A stretch of DNA of 22,235 nucleotides from positions 1-22,235 of the forward strand of contig JAZLHS010000013.1 of assembly GCA_045616885.1 (NCBI GenBank), read 5' to 3'. A model generated the notes under the pieces. The model was not told the origin of the DNA, ran no database searches, and worked only from the letters and a program-made list of their open reading frames with translations. Positions 1 to 6,783 of the stretch are shown piece after piece. The stretch's first letter is position 1, and each line of letters starts with the position of its first letter. The stretch is from RGIG250 sp045616885. Its GTDB lineage: Bacteria; Bacillota; Negativicutes; Selenomonadales; Selenomonadaceae. A program made the translations under genes and the position numbers.

Positions 1-75
1 GAATGCTGCTGGCTAATGTTAATTTTCCCGTGAATAAAATTTGTACCCTTTGTGTCTAAAATATCTTGACTAGTG

Positions 76-180
76 CAGCCGGAAGCTGGCGAACCCTCCA
101 CCATGCTGCGCATGGTCCCCCTCCCTGGACGCCAGGGAGGACACACGGTACCGCTAAGAGTTTTCCCTAGAGGAGAGGCT
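76..180. repeat. Dispersed hairpin-rich repeat, copy 1
   Basis: A 105-base unit nearly identical to 253-356 (about five substitutions and one indel by eye). It contains inverted repeats: ACCATG/CATGGT around 99-115 and CTCCCTGG/CCAGGGAG at 121-139, and it ends in a CCCTAGAGGAGAGGCT motif that recalls the hairpin at 6784-6805. It has no credible gene. It is probably a non-autonomous intergenic repeat of the sort common in this group of bacteria. Positions 1-75 hold nothing I recognise. Confidence 0.8.
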
Positions 181-203
181 CGCATCGCCTACACCTAATA
201 AGT

Positions 204-241
204 CCGCCCTTTCTAAGGGCGGGGGACCGCCGTAAGGCGGT
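204..241. repeat. Two short GC-rich hairpins between the repeat copies
   Basis: CCGCCCTT (204-211) pairs with AAGGGCGG (215-222), and ACCGCC (226-231) pairs with GGCGGT (236-241) around a GTAA loop. They lie between the two long repeat copies, so 76-356 may be one composite repeat island. There is no T-run, so neither looks like a terminator. Confidence 0.7.
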
Positions 242-252
242 GGTGGGTTAAT

Positions 253-356
253 CAGTCGGAAGCTTACGAACCCTCCACCATGCTGCGCATGGTTCCCCTC
301 CCTGGACGCCAGGGAGGACACACGCACCGCTAAGAGTTTTCCCTAGAGGAGAGGCT
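253..356. repeat. Dispersed hairpin-rich repeat, copy 2
   Basis: Second direct copy of the 76-180 unit, in the same orientation, 72 bases after the end of the first. Both internal hairpins are conserved. The differences lie near the left end and in one indel after the ACACACG motif, so the copies are not fresh duplicates. Confidence 0.8.
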
Positions 357-373
357 TTGGTGATGAGCAAACT

Positions 374-403
374 AAAAGAGGCTGTTGCGAATGCAACAGC
401 CTC
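374..403 (-). terminator. Terminator of the dapA operon
   Basis: GAGGCTGTTGC (378-388) and GCAACAGCCTC (393-403) form an 11-pair stem with a GAAT loop. On the minus strand it is followed by a short T-run (complement of 374-377). It sits 22 bases past the stop codon of the gene at 425-1288. Confidence 0.8.
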
Positions 404-424
404 GATTTATTTATCTGAGTCAGA

Positions 425-1288
425 TTAGGCAGCCTTGCGGGCAGCGCGCTCCTGCTCCTTACGGGCAGCTTTTTCGGCACGCTCCTGATCCTTGCGGGCA
501 GCAGACTCGGCACGCTCCTCAGCCTTGGCGCGCTTCTTGTCAGCCTTGGCCTGTGCTTTTGCCTGAGCCTTGCGAGCCTCGGCGTCCTTGGCAGCCTGCT
601 CCTTGGCGGCAGCAGCCTGACGCTTCTCCTCACGAGCCAGAGCCTTCTTCTTGTCTTCCTCGCTCTTGCGCTCATACTCGGCACGCTTTGCGGGGTCAGC
701 TAGGAGCGCATCCAGCTTAGCCTTCTTCTCAGCTTCGATTGCCTTGCGGCGCTTCTGGTTCTCGATGGCACGGTCGAACTTCTTGAAGAACTGCTCGGAG
801 AGAGCCTTGTAGGTCATGTAGCTGTCATCAGCATGCTTATCGGCGGTGAGCTGATAGCGATACAGGAGAGCATCGGTCTTAATCTGATATACGTCGAAGA
901 ATACGGTCTTGCGGTTGTTGTTGGCGATGGTCGGAACAACATAGGCATCTACGTACTTCGGTACGCAGAGACGGAATACCTTCATAGCCTGACGATGGTT
1001 CAGCGGACGGATATCTACATCGGTATCACGCTTGATATTGGAAGCGATATCGCCGTAGCTGATGACATAGACCTTGGTGAGGGCAGATGCATCGTAGACA
1101 GCCTGAGTGACATCGGCCATGGACGGACCATCCTTCATGGGATTGTAGAGGGGCTCGGCCAGAGCCATGCGGCGGATACCGGTGATGTCAGCGCCGTCAG
1201 CCAAAGCTTCCTGCTCGTTGGCAGCGAAGGCAGTGGCGGAAAGCATCATGATAGCCAGTGCCGTTAAGAGGGTGAAAAGTTTTTTCAT
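425..1288 (-). CDS. Secreted protein of unknown function with charged coiled-coil tail
   Basis: A 287-residue protein that I do not recognise by family. Residues 1-22 form a clear signal peptide (KK, hydrophobic core, cleavage after AFA), so it is probably exported to the envelope. Residues 23 to about 172 look like a folded mixed alpha/beta domain. From about 173 to the end the chain is almost wholly K, R, E, A and Q, which predicts a long, very basic helical or coiled-coil tail that could bind nucleic acid, cell-wall polymer or membrane. The start is supported by AAGGAG a few bases upstream, and this site overlaps the stop region of dapA 12 bases away, so the two genes are probably co-transcribed and perhaps translationally coupled. 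The tail repeats KxxRAEKAARKEQER-like blocks, so part of it could vary in length between strains. Confidence 0.8.
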   Translation of the reverse strand: MKKLFTLLTALAIMMLSATAFAANEQEALADGADITGIRRMALAEPLYNPMKDGPSMADVTQAVYDASALTKVYVISYGDIASNIKRDTDVDIRPLNHRQAMKVFRLCVPKYVDAYVVPTIANNNRKTVFFDVYQIKTDALLYRYQLTADKHADDSYMTYKALSEQFFKKFDRAIENQKRRKAIEAEKKAKLDALLADPAKRAEYERKSEEDKKKALAREEKRQAAAAKEQAAKDAEARKAQAKAQAKADKKRAKAEERAESAARKDQERAEKAARKEQERAARKAA

Positions 1289-1300
1289 GTGATTTTCTCC

Positions 1301-2188
1301 TTATTTTATGAGTCCGTGGTTGCGCAGAGCCTTCTCAATCTGCGCCTTGTGAGCATCATCGGGCTCGGTCAGCGGCAGACGGAGAGGACCGGCAGCGTAG
1401 CCTAGCATACGCATGGCGACCTTCACGGGGATTGGATTAACTTCACAGAAGAGGGCATCCACCAGGTCAATGAGGTCTACCTGCAGCTCGCCGGCTTCCT
1501 TGGCCTTGCCATCGAAGTACAGCTGGCATACATCATGAGTGAGCTTCGGAGCAACGTTGCTCATGACGGAGATGACGCCGTCACCGCCCAAAGACAGGAT
1601 GGGGACAATCTGGTCATCATTTCCGGAGTAGATTGCAAGCTTGTCGCCGACAGCTTTCTTCAGGCGGGCGATGAAGGACAGATCGCCGTTTGCTTCCTTG
1701 ACAGCGACGATGTTCTTGTGCTCAGCCAATTTTAAATAGGTAGGAATCTGGATGGCGCAGCCGGTACGGCTGGGTACATCGTAGAGCACGATAGGAATAT
1801 TCACTGCATCGGCGATGGCTGTGTAGTGAGCGACGAGACCTGCCTGCGTGCACTTGTTGTAGTACGGAGTGACCAGCAGCAGTGCATCGGCACCGACGGA
1901 CTCGGCGTACTTGGACAGCTCGATAGCATAGGCTGTCTCATTGGAGCCGGTGCCGGCGATGACCGGTACTCGTTTGGCAACCTTGTCGACAGCATATTTT
2001 ATGGCAGCGCGATGCTCCTCGTCCGTCATAGTGGATGACTCACCGGTGGTGCCGGTGATGACGATGGCATCAGTAGAATTGGCAATCTGATCCTCGATAA
2101 TGCGGCCGAGCTCGTCGAAGTTCACGCCGTCCTCAGTGAACGGAGTAATGACAGCTACGGCAGCTCCGCGGAAAATAGGGTTATTCAC
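1301..2188 (-). CDS. dapA: 4-hydroxy-tetrahydrodipicolinate synthase
   Basis: Condenses pyruvate with aspartate semialdehyde, the first committed step of the diaminopimelate and lysine pathway in the cytoplasm; it feeds peptidoglycan synthesis. The 295-residue TIM-barrel protein has the family landmarks: the TGTTGES loop that binds the carboxylate, the LLVTPYYNK segment with the catalytic tyrosine, YDVPSRTG, and VAVKEANGD with the Schiff-base lysine. The reading frame is open 45 codons further upstream, but I chose the GTG at 2188 because AAAGGAGG lies just before it (about 2196-2203), because the usual family N-terminus begins here, and because the predicted promoter lies within the longer version. 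It is first in an operon with the secreted protein at 425-1288, which is an unusual partner. Confidence 0.95.
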   Translation of the reverse strand: MNNPIFRGAAVAVITPFTEDGVNFDELGRIIEDQIANSTDAIVITGTTGESSTMTDEEHRAAIKYAVDKVAKRVPVIAGTGSNETAYAIELSKYAESVGADALLLVTPYYNKCTQAGLVAHYTAIADAVNIPIVLYDVPSRTGCAIQIPTYLKLAEHKNIVAVKEANGDLSFIARLKKAVGDKLAIYSGNDDQIVPILSLGGDGVISVMSNVAPKLTHDVCQLYFDGKAKEAGELQVDLIDLVDALFCEVNPIPVKVAMRMLGYAAGPLRLPLTEPDDAHKAQIEKALRNHGLIK

Positions 2189-2252
2189 ACGAAAGCCTCC
2201 TTTGTTTTTCGGGGAGTTACTTGGAAATGAGTACACCTTCCCCATCATCGTA

Positions 2253-2281
2253 ATTCTATATAAATCCCGCCATGATGTCAA
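2253..2281 (-). promoter_or_regulatory. Promoter of dapA
   Basis: On the minus strand, TTGACA (2281-2276) and TAGAAT (2258-2253) are separated by 17 bases. Transcription would start near 2246, giving a leader of about 58 bases before the GTG at 2188. There is no obvious lysine riboswitch, since the leader is too short. Confidence 0.75.
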
Positions 2282-2316
2282 TAAAAATACAAATCGAAAT
2301 AATTTCTCCGGACTAC

Positions 2317-2345
2317 TTTTCAAAGAGGAACGACTGTGCTATAAT
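2317..2345 (+). promoter_or_regulatory. Promoter of the sigma-factor module
   Basis: TATAAT at 2340-2345 has an extended -10 TG (2337-2338), with a weak -35 TTTTCA (2317-2322) 17 bases upstream. It diverges from the dapA promoter, whose -35 is only about 36 bases away. Confidence 0.65.
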
Positions 2346-2396
2346 ACGAACATGAATTCCAAACCGTCAAAATTTTACTGTGTAAGGAGAAATGCA

Positions 2397-2979
2397 ATGG
2401 AAAACAATTACCTAAGTGCCCTGCCCCAAGAGGAGGAAATGAGCCTCCTCGCCGCCGCTCAGAATGGAGACAACACCGCTGTCATGGCTCTGCTGAATCA
2501 GTATGAGCCCCTGCTCCGTGCCGCTGCCCGTCAGTGGGGCCGCAGCGGTGACTATGAAGAAATCTTCATCGATGCCTCCGTCGCCCTCTACGATGCCATC
2601 AGGAATTATGATAAAGGAAGAAGTGTTCCTTTTGCCGCTTGGGCGAGAGCAAAAGTCTATGGAGACCTTCGGACGAAAGCCAATCGAATCAGCCGGGAGA
2701 TGCAGCGTCGGGAGCAACCCCACCGGTATCTTCATGGGCGAAGGAGGAGACGAACCATCAGAGGATTATATCGAGACTATTCCCGACTCACGGGACGAGT
2801 ACCGGGCCTTCGAGGAGCGGCAGCAGCTGGAGCAGGCCGCTGAGGTATTGACGGAGCGGGAGCGGCGTATCATCAATGATATCTACTTCCTTGACCGCAC
2901 AACCCGGGAGGTAGCCGCTCAGCTTGGTATCAGTGCCCAGCGGGTCAATCAGATTCGCCGTCAGGCACTGCTAAAATAA
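2397..2979 (+). pseudogene. Small sigma-70-like factor, split by a one-base frameshift
   Basis: The two halves of a small sigma-70 family protein lie in different frames. The first frame starts at ATG 2397 (AAGGAG at 2384-2389) and encodes a region-2-like segment (GDNTAVMALLNQYEPLL, YDEEIFIDAS-like YEEIFIDASVALYDAI, FAAWARAKVYGDLR). The second frame gives region 4: LTERERRIINDIYFLD, then a helix-turn-helix REVAAQLGISAQRVNQIRR. They join if one base is skipped at the C4 run 2718-2721, which reads REQP then TGIFMGEGG and yields 193 residues. Without the shift, the first frame runs into arginine-rich nonsense and stops at 2843. Explanations are a real inactivating mutation, an assembly error in the C-run, or a programmed +1 shift at CCC-C. 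The downstream DUF1659 and DUF2922 genes probably share its transcript. Confidence 0.8.
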
Positions 2980-3080
2980 GGAAAAGACTGGAAAGTATGT
3001 AAATTTTTTCAATTTTTTTATTTCTCCTATTTCAAATCTCCTTTCTCGCGCCATATGGTGAGTAGAAAGGAGGTGACAGC

Positions 3081-3305
3081 ATGGCAACTGCAAAAGCAAA
3101 TGAGACTGCAAAGCTGGTCATCAATGTAGAGGTTGGCGCCGACAGCAACGGCAAGGCCAAGTACGCTCAGCGCTCTATCGCAGCGCTTGACCCCGCCATC
3201 AGCGATGATGACGCCCGCACTATCGGCACCCTCTACGGCGGACTCCAGACCTTCCCGGTCGGCACCATCGTCCGCCAGTCCACCGCCGCTCTGGTAGAGG
3301 ACTAA
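3081..3305 (+). CDS. DUF1659 family small protein
   Basis: A 74-residue protein starting 6-8 bases after a full GAAAGGAGGTGA ribosome binding site. The pattern (early T/K-rich start, a VEVGADSNGKAKYAQRS strand pair, then LYGGLQTFPVGTIVRQ) fits the DUF1659 family of short Firmicute proteins with no known function. It has no signal peptide or membrane segment. It lies 101 bases after the split sigma factor and 53 before a DUF2922 gene, a pairing typical of the two families. The AT-rich stretch 3001-3050 between the sigma factor and this gene holds no clear hairpin terminator. The family assignment is from memory of its pattern; the function is unknown. Confidence 0.8.
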   Translation: MATAKANETAKLVINVEVGADSNGKAKYAQRSIAALDPAISDDDARTIGTLYGGLQTFPVGTIVRQSTAALVED

Positions 3306-3358
3306 TCGACTAAATGCCTCCCACGGAGGTAAACATGCTGTAAGAAAGGAGAAAAATA

Positions 3359-3571
3359 ATGGCAAAAGAGCTGAAAATGACCTTTGCTCTGGACAATGAG
3401 AAGACCAAAATCCTCTCTCTGCCGGAGCCTCGCGCCGACATCAGTGCTGACGATGTACGTTCCTTCATGAACACCGTCGTTACCAAGGATGCCCTTGATG
3501 TGAACGGCACTCGCGCTATCGCCGCCAAATCTGCGGTGATTCGCACCGTTGAGACCGACGTACTCTTCTGA
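3359..3571 (+). CDS. DUF2922 family small protein
   Basis: A 70-residue protein with the DUF2922 pattern: an opening KELKMTFAL strand, KTKILSLPEPRADIS, a helix VRSFMNTVVTKDAL, and a closing VIRTVETDV strand. The start is supported by AAAGGAG a few bases upstream. It is probably cytoplasmic; no export signal is seen. It is the last gene of the module, since a strong terminator follows within 10 bases. The function of the family is not known; genes of this type usually sit beside DUF1659, as here. Confidence 0.8.
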   Translation: MAKELKMTFALDNEKTKILSLPEPRADISADDVRSFMNTVVTKDALDVNGTRAIAAKSAVIRTVETDVLF

Positions 3572-3577
3572 TGAAAA

Positions 3578-3624
3578 GGGGACTGTGAAAATGAGCAATC
3601 ATTTTTCACAGTCCCGCTTTTTTT
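3578..3624 (+). terminator. Terminator of the sigma/DUF1659/DUF2922 module
   Basis: GGGACTGTGAAAA (3578-3590) pairs with TTTTCACAGTCCC (3603-3615), followed by GC and a run of seven T (3618-3624). The T-run overlaps the stop codon of the convergent LysR gene. The other strand ends in CCCCTTTT, so it may work in both directions. Confidence 0.9.
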
Positions 3625-4504
3625 ATCTGGTTTCCAAGAAGGTTTTCAGTCCTTCGATAAATCTGCTGGCAATAGGGGTGAGCAATTGACCTTTTTTCCA
3701 AATAATATAAATTTTGGTTTCCAGTCTGGGGGAGAGGGGCCGGAAAACCAGTCCGTTTTCTGCACCGGTATCACACAGATTGTCATAGGTTAAAAGGCAG
3801 CCTAATCCTTCTTTGACAAAGACGGAAGCATTGTAATGAAGCCTGAAGGAACCCTCTAAATTCAGCTGTTCGATACCTTTCCCGCACCATTGGGGCAAAT
3901 CAAAACGCCAGCCCTGTCCGGAACAAAAAAGCGGCAATCCCCGCAAATCTTCAAAGGTAATGTTTTCTTTGTCGGCTAAGGGACTATCGCTTGGCATGAC
4001 CAATCCCCAGATATCTCCCTCCGGGAGCTGGAGCACATTGTAGTTTTCATAATCGGGCTCCTCGACAATCAGGGCGAAGTCCAGGATGCCGGCATTCAGC
4101 TTTTCCTCTACCTGCTCCGTATCACCGCTCGTGATATGATAATGGAATTCGGGACAGGTGAGCTTAAATTCCTTGATGAAGCTTGCAAGATAACGTATCT
4201 TATAGGTTTCTGCACAGCCAAAGTAAATGTTTCCCCCCGTTATATTATCCAGCGCAGCAAATTCAGTGCTGATTTTATCGGTTAACAGAAGCACATCTGC
4301 GGCACGCTTGCGCAGAAGCAGTCCTTCCTCGGTTAAACTGATAGAAAAACTGTGGCGCTTAAAAAGCTTTTTTCCCAATTCTTCTTCGAGCATCTGCATT
4401 TGTTTGGATAATGTTGATTGAGAAACATGTAAAAGAGCAGCAGCCTTGGTCATGTTTTCTTCTCTGGCTATAGCCATAAAATAACGCAGTGTGCGAATTT
4501 CCAT
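3623..4504 (-). CDS. LysR-family transcriptional regulator
   Basis: A 293-residue regulator. Residues 1-60 form the winged helix-turn-helix typical of LysR proteins (MEIRTLRYFMAIAREENMTK, AAALLHVSQSTLSKQMQMLE, LGKKLFKR), followed by a linker helix and an effector-binding domain from about residue 90 (GGNIYFGCAE; LNAGILDFALI). The frame is open 28 codons further upstream, but ATG 4504 is preferred because AAGGAG lies at the right distance and the family N-terminus begins there. It diverges from the secreted hydrolase gene at 4681 with two palindromes in between, the usual arrangement for a LysR protein that controls its neighbour and itself. The effector cannot be read from the sequence. Confidence 0.92.
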   Translation of the reverse strand: MEIRTLRYFMAIAREENMTKAAALLHVSQSTLSKQMQMLEEELGKKLFKRHSFSISLTEEGLLLRKRAADVLLLTDKISTEFAALDNITGGNIYFGCAETYKIRYLASFIKEFKLTCPEFHYHITSGDTEQVEEKLNAGILDFALIVEEPDYENYNVLQLPEGDIWGLVMPSDSPLADKENITFEDLRGLPLFCSGQGWRFDLPQWCGKGIEQLNLEGSFRLHYNASVFVKEGLGCLLTYDNLCDTGAENGLVFRPLSPRLETKIYIIWKKGQLLTPIASRFIEGLKTFLETR

Positions 4505-4537
4505 ATCGTGTCTCCTTGCCTGAGATGAGTATAAGCA

Positions 4538-4543
4538 ATTATA
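4538..4543 (-). promoter_or_regulatory. -10 box of the LysR gene
   Basis: Minus-strand TATAAT preceded by TGG, that is an extended -10. No good -35 is seen. The start point would fall about 27 bases before the ATG. Confidence 0.5.
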
Positions 4544-4570
4544 CCATCGCAGGCGTTTTTTATATAGCGT

Positions 4571-4591
4571 GATATGAATAAAATTCATATC
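4571..4591. promoter_or_regulatory. Palindromic operator 1 in the LysR/hydrolase gap
   Basis: GATATGAAT (4571-4579) and ATTCATATC (4583-4591) are perfect inverted arms around AAA. It lies upstream of both divergent promoters and is a candidate LysR recognition site. Confidence 0.6.
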
Positions 4592-4594
4592 TGG

Positions 4595-4609
4595 TATCGA
4601 ATTTCGATA
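4595..4609. promoter_or_regulatory. Palindromic operator 2, next to the hydrolase -35
   Basis: TATCGAA (4595-4601) and TTCGATA (4603-4609) form a perfect inverted repeat around one T. It fits the T-N11-A form of LysR boxes and abuts the weak -35 of the hydrolase promoter, the position of an activator site. Confidence 0.6.
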
Positions 4610-4638
4610 TTAGCGAAAAAATTGTCCCTCTATATAAT
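4610..4638 (+). promoter_or_regulatory. Activator-type promoter of the secreted hydrolase
   Basis: TATAAT at 4633-4638 has only a poor -35 (TTAGCG, 4610-4615) at 17 bases. A weak -35 beside a palindrome suggests dependence on the divergent LysR protein. Confidence 0.55.
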
Positions 4639-4680
4639 TGAAGAATAGGAGATTTTTGTTGATGAAAGGACGGTAAGAAA

Positions 4681-5772
4681 ATGAAAAAGCGCATAACAAT
4701 TTTAACAACTGCTTTGCTGATGACGGCCGGATTTACCACTATGGCCTCGGCAGAAAGAGTCGGTATTCCAAACAATACCCCTGTAGGCTCTAAAATTGTC
4801 GTAGAGCAGCTGAAACTGGAAAAGAATTGGGATAAAACCTTCAAAAAGAGTGAAAAGGTTGACCATAAGAAAGTAGCCTTTGTCAATCGTTATGGCATTA
4901 CATTGGTAGCTGATATGTATATTCCTAAGAATGCTAAAGGCAAACTGTCGGCAATTGCTGTAAGCGGGCCCTTTGGTGCGGTTAAGGAGCAATGTTCCGG
5001 TTTGTACGCACAGGAGATGGCAGAACGCGGTTACCTGACAATCGCTTTTGACCCATCCTATACAGGAGAAAGCGGTGGTCATCCCCGCTACGTACAATCT
5101 CCTGACTTAGGAACGGAAGATTTTAGCGCGGCGGTAGATTTCCTGTCCGTTCAGGAAAATGTTGATGCGGATAAAATCGGTATTATCGGTATATGCGGCT
5201 GGGGTGGTTTTGCGGTTAATGTCGCGGCTATTGACACTCGCATTAAAGCAACCGCAGCCATTACCATGTATGATATGAGCCGAGTGAATGCCAATGGCTA
5301 CTTTGACGCTATGGATGAAAATGCCCGCTACGAAGCACGAAAGGCTGTTAACAGTCAGCGTACCGAAGACTATAAAAATGGTTTCTATAAGCTGCAGGGC
5401 GGTGTGCCCGATAGACTGGGCGATGACGCTCCGCAGTTTGTAAAGGATTATTTTGATTATTACAAGACTGAACGCGGCTACCACAAGCGTTCGTTGAATT
5501 CAAACGGTGGCCGCACGGTAACTACGGCATACTCTTTCATGAATATGCCGTTGCTTTCCTACAGCTCTGAAATACGCAGTGCAGTTATGCTGGTACATGG
5601 TGACAAGGCACATTCTTTCTACTTCAGTAAAGACGCATTTGCGAAACTGAAGGGTGACAACAAGGAATTCGTGGTTGTTCCCGGGGCTTCTCATACCGAT
5701 CTCTACGACGGAGGAGAGAAGCAGGTCATTCCCTTTGACAAGATTCAGGCATTCTTTAATAAGAACTTGTGA
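4681..5772 (+). CDS. Secreted alpha/beta hydrolase with a cysteine nucleophile
   Basis: A 363-residue protein with a signal peptide (cleavage after MASA, residue 24), so it acts outside the cytoplasmic membrane. The alpha/beta hydrolase core is plain: AIAVSGPFG (oxyanion region), GYLTIAFDPSYTGES, the nucleophile elbow GICGWGG with C172 where serine is usual, an acidic residue in VHGDKAHS (D308), and the histidine in GASHTDLYD (H338). A cysteine elbow is found in dienelactone hydrolases and in the YcjY-type group, which this resembles. The substrate is unknown. The gene stands alone between a LysR-linked promoter and a strong terminator. GATGAAAGGACGG upstream of ATG 4681 contains a usable ribosome binding site. 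Confidence 0.88.
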   Translation: MKKRITILTTALLMTAGFTTMASAERVGIPNNTPVGSKIVVEQLKLEKNWDKTFKKSEKVDHKKVAFVNRYGITLVADMYIPKNAKGKLSAIAVSGPFGAVKEQCSGLYAQEMAERGYLTIAFDPSYTGESGGHPRYVQSPDLGTEDFSAAVDFLSVQENVDADKIGIIGICGWGGFAVNVAAIDTRIKATAAITMYDMSRVNANGYFDAMDENARYEARKAVNSQRTEDYKNGFYKLQGGVPDRLGDDAPQFVKDYFDYYKTERGYHKRSLNSNGGRTVTTAYSFMNMPLLSYSSEIRSAVMLVHGDKAHSFYFSKDAFAKLKGDNKEFVVVPGASHTDLYDGGEKQVIPFDKIQAFFNKNL

Positions 5773-5784
5773 TAAATAAATAGG

Positions 5785-5837
5785 AAGTGGCTGTCGCATT
5801 AGATGATTTTTTCATCAATGCGACAGCCACTTTTTTT
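5785..5837 (+). terminator. Terminator of the hydrolase gene
   Basis: AAGTGGCTGTCGCATT pairs with AATGCGACAGCCACTT, a 16-pair stem with an AT-rich loop, followed by a run of T at 5831-5837. It starts 12 bases after the stop codon. Confidence 0.92.
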
Positions 5838-5856
5838 ATTTTGCCGAAAAGGGCGC

Positions 5857-5884
5857 AAAAAAACCGGCTGATAAAATCAGCCGG
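5857..5884 (-). terminator. Terminator of rpmB
   Basis: CCGGCTGAT (5864-5872) pairs with ATCAGCCGG (5876-5884). On the minus strand the stem is followed by seven T (complement of 5857-5863). It lies 27 bases past the rpmB stop. Confidence 0.9.
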
Positions 5885-5911
5885 CTAATCTGCCATTTCT
5901 GAATAGCGTTA

Positions 5912-6103
5912 TTACAGGGAACGCTGAACCTTGCCGGAACGCAGGCAACGCGTGCAAACATTTACATACTTGATCTTGCCGTCAACAACAGCACGAACAT
6001 GCTGGATATTCGGCTTCCATTTGCGACGAGTCTTCAGGTGGGAGTGACTGACGTTCATGCCGGTCATCATACCTTTGCCGCATACTTCGCAAAGACTTGC
6101 CAT
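5912..6103 (-). CDS. rpmB: 50S ribosomal protein L28
   Basis: A 63-residue ribosomal protein of the large subunit. It starts MASLCEVCGKG and shows the L28 signature GMNVSHSHLKTRRKWKPN, followed by VNVCTRCLRSGKV. The CxxC pairs near each end mark the zinc-binding (C+) form. ATG 6103 is the right start because TAAGGAGGTG precedes it by a few bases; the open frame extends upstream but that part does not look like L28. It has its own promoter and terminator, so it is a single-gene unit. Confidence 0.96.
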   Translation of the reverse strand: MASLCEVCGKGMMTGMNVSHSHLKTRRKWKPNIQHVRAVVDGKIKYVNVCTRCLRSGKVQRSL

Positions 6104-6158
6104 GGCGCACCTCCTTAAATCACAAGCTGAAACTAATAATCCTAAACACAGCAATGGT

Positions 6159-6187
6159 ATTCTATCACAGAAAAATTCCTTTGGCAA
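6159..6187 (-). promoter_or_regulatory. Promoter of rpmB
   Basis: Minus-strand TTGCCA (6187-6182), 17 bases, then TAGAAT (6164-6159) with an extended TGA before it. Close to consensus, as expected for a ribosomal protein gene. Confidence 0.75.
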
Positions 6188-6205
6188 GGTTTTTCTGCGG
6201 AAGTT

Positions 6206-6706
6206 TTACTTTTCTTCCTTATTAGCCGGAGCAGCCTCGGCTTTTTTGGCGCGAGCCTTCTCACGCTTGGCCATGCGGCGGGAGCGGTCGGCTTCGTTCT
6301 TCTTCATTTCCTGCTCGTTCTTGGCGTAGCCGGTGCCGGCCTTCAGCAGGCGATGCTTGGCGGCCATGACGGGATGCTTCATGAGCATCTTGTTCTTGCT
6401 TTCCTCGAGGATAGCGAGGAACTGCTTCATGTCTGGGCCGAAGCACTTGACATCGCACATCTCGCAGACAGGCTTTGCCTGAGTGCCGTAGGGGCAGTTC
6501 TTCATCTTGGTCATGATGCGGAGCAGGAGGGCATTGCACTTGTTGCAGAGGTGACCTTCCTTGGAGCCGTGATTCTTATTGCAGTAGACACCGAAGGATT
6601 TCTTGATGTTCTCTTTCTCTTTGGGGACGTTGTTGCGAATGGCCAGCTTGTCCTTGCTGGGCAGAATTTTCCCCATGAGACCCTTCATTGTATCCATTAA
6701 ACCCAT
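6206..6706 (-). CDS. YgbA-like (nitrous-oxide-stimulated promoter family) cysteine-rich protein
   Basis: A 166-residue cytoplasmic protein. Its middle matches the pattern I know for the E. coli YgbA family: YCNKNHG (C42, H46), LCNKCNALL (C54, C57), NCPYGTQAKPVC (C71, C81), CDVKCFGPDM (C84, C88), then a basic helix ending KHPVMAAKHRL. The conserved cysteines suggest a metal or iron-sulfur site. The family is linked to nitric oxide stress in enterobacteria; the exact reaction is not known to me. The C-terminal 40 residues are a lysine- and alanine-rich tail. ATG 6706 has GGGAGA 8 bases upstream; ATG 6697 is an alternative. It has its own promoter and is not in an operon with rpmB. Confidence 0.78.
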   Translation of the reverse strand: MGLMDTMKGLMGKILPSKDKLAIRNNVPKEKENIKKSFGVYCNKNHGSKEGHLCNKCNALLLRIMTKMKNCPYGTQAKPVCEMCDVKCFGPDMKQFLAILEESKNKMLMKHPVMAAKHRLLKAGTGYAKNEQEMKKNEADRSRRMAKREKARAKKAEAAPANKEEK

Positions 6707-6740
6707 AATACAGTTCTCCCTTATAAATAGACTACGATAC

Positions 6741-6769
6741 ATTGTACTGTCTTTAGAAGATAAAAGCAA
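6741..6769 (-). promoter_or_regulatory. Promoter of the YgbA-like gene
   Basis: Minus-strand TTGCTT (6769-6764) and TACAAT (6746-6741) separated by 17 bases, about 35 bases before the start codon. Confidence 0.6.
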
Positions 6770-6783
6770 GAGTTTTCTGCATG

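Noticed and set aside
76..356. Possible CRISPR array
   Set aside because: There are only two copies of about 105 bases, they differ from each other, and the single gap is filled by hairpins and not by a spacer of usual size.
343..720. Open frames over the repeats and the coiled-coil tail
   Set aside because: They are arginine- or proline-rich shadows of the 425-1288 gene and of the repeat hairpins, with no ribosome binding site.
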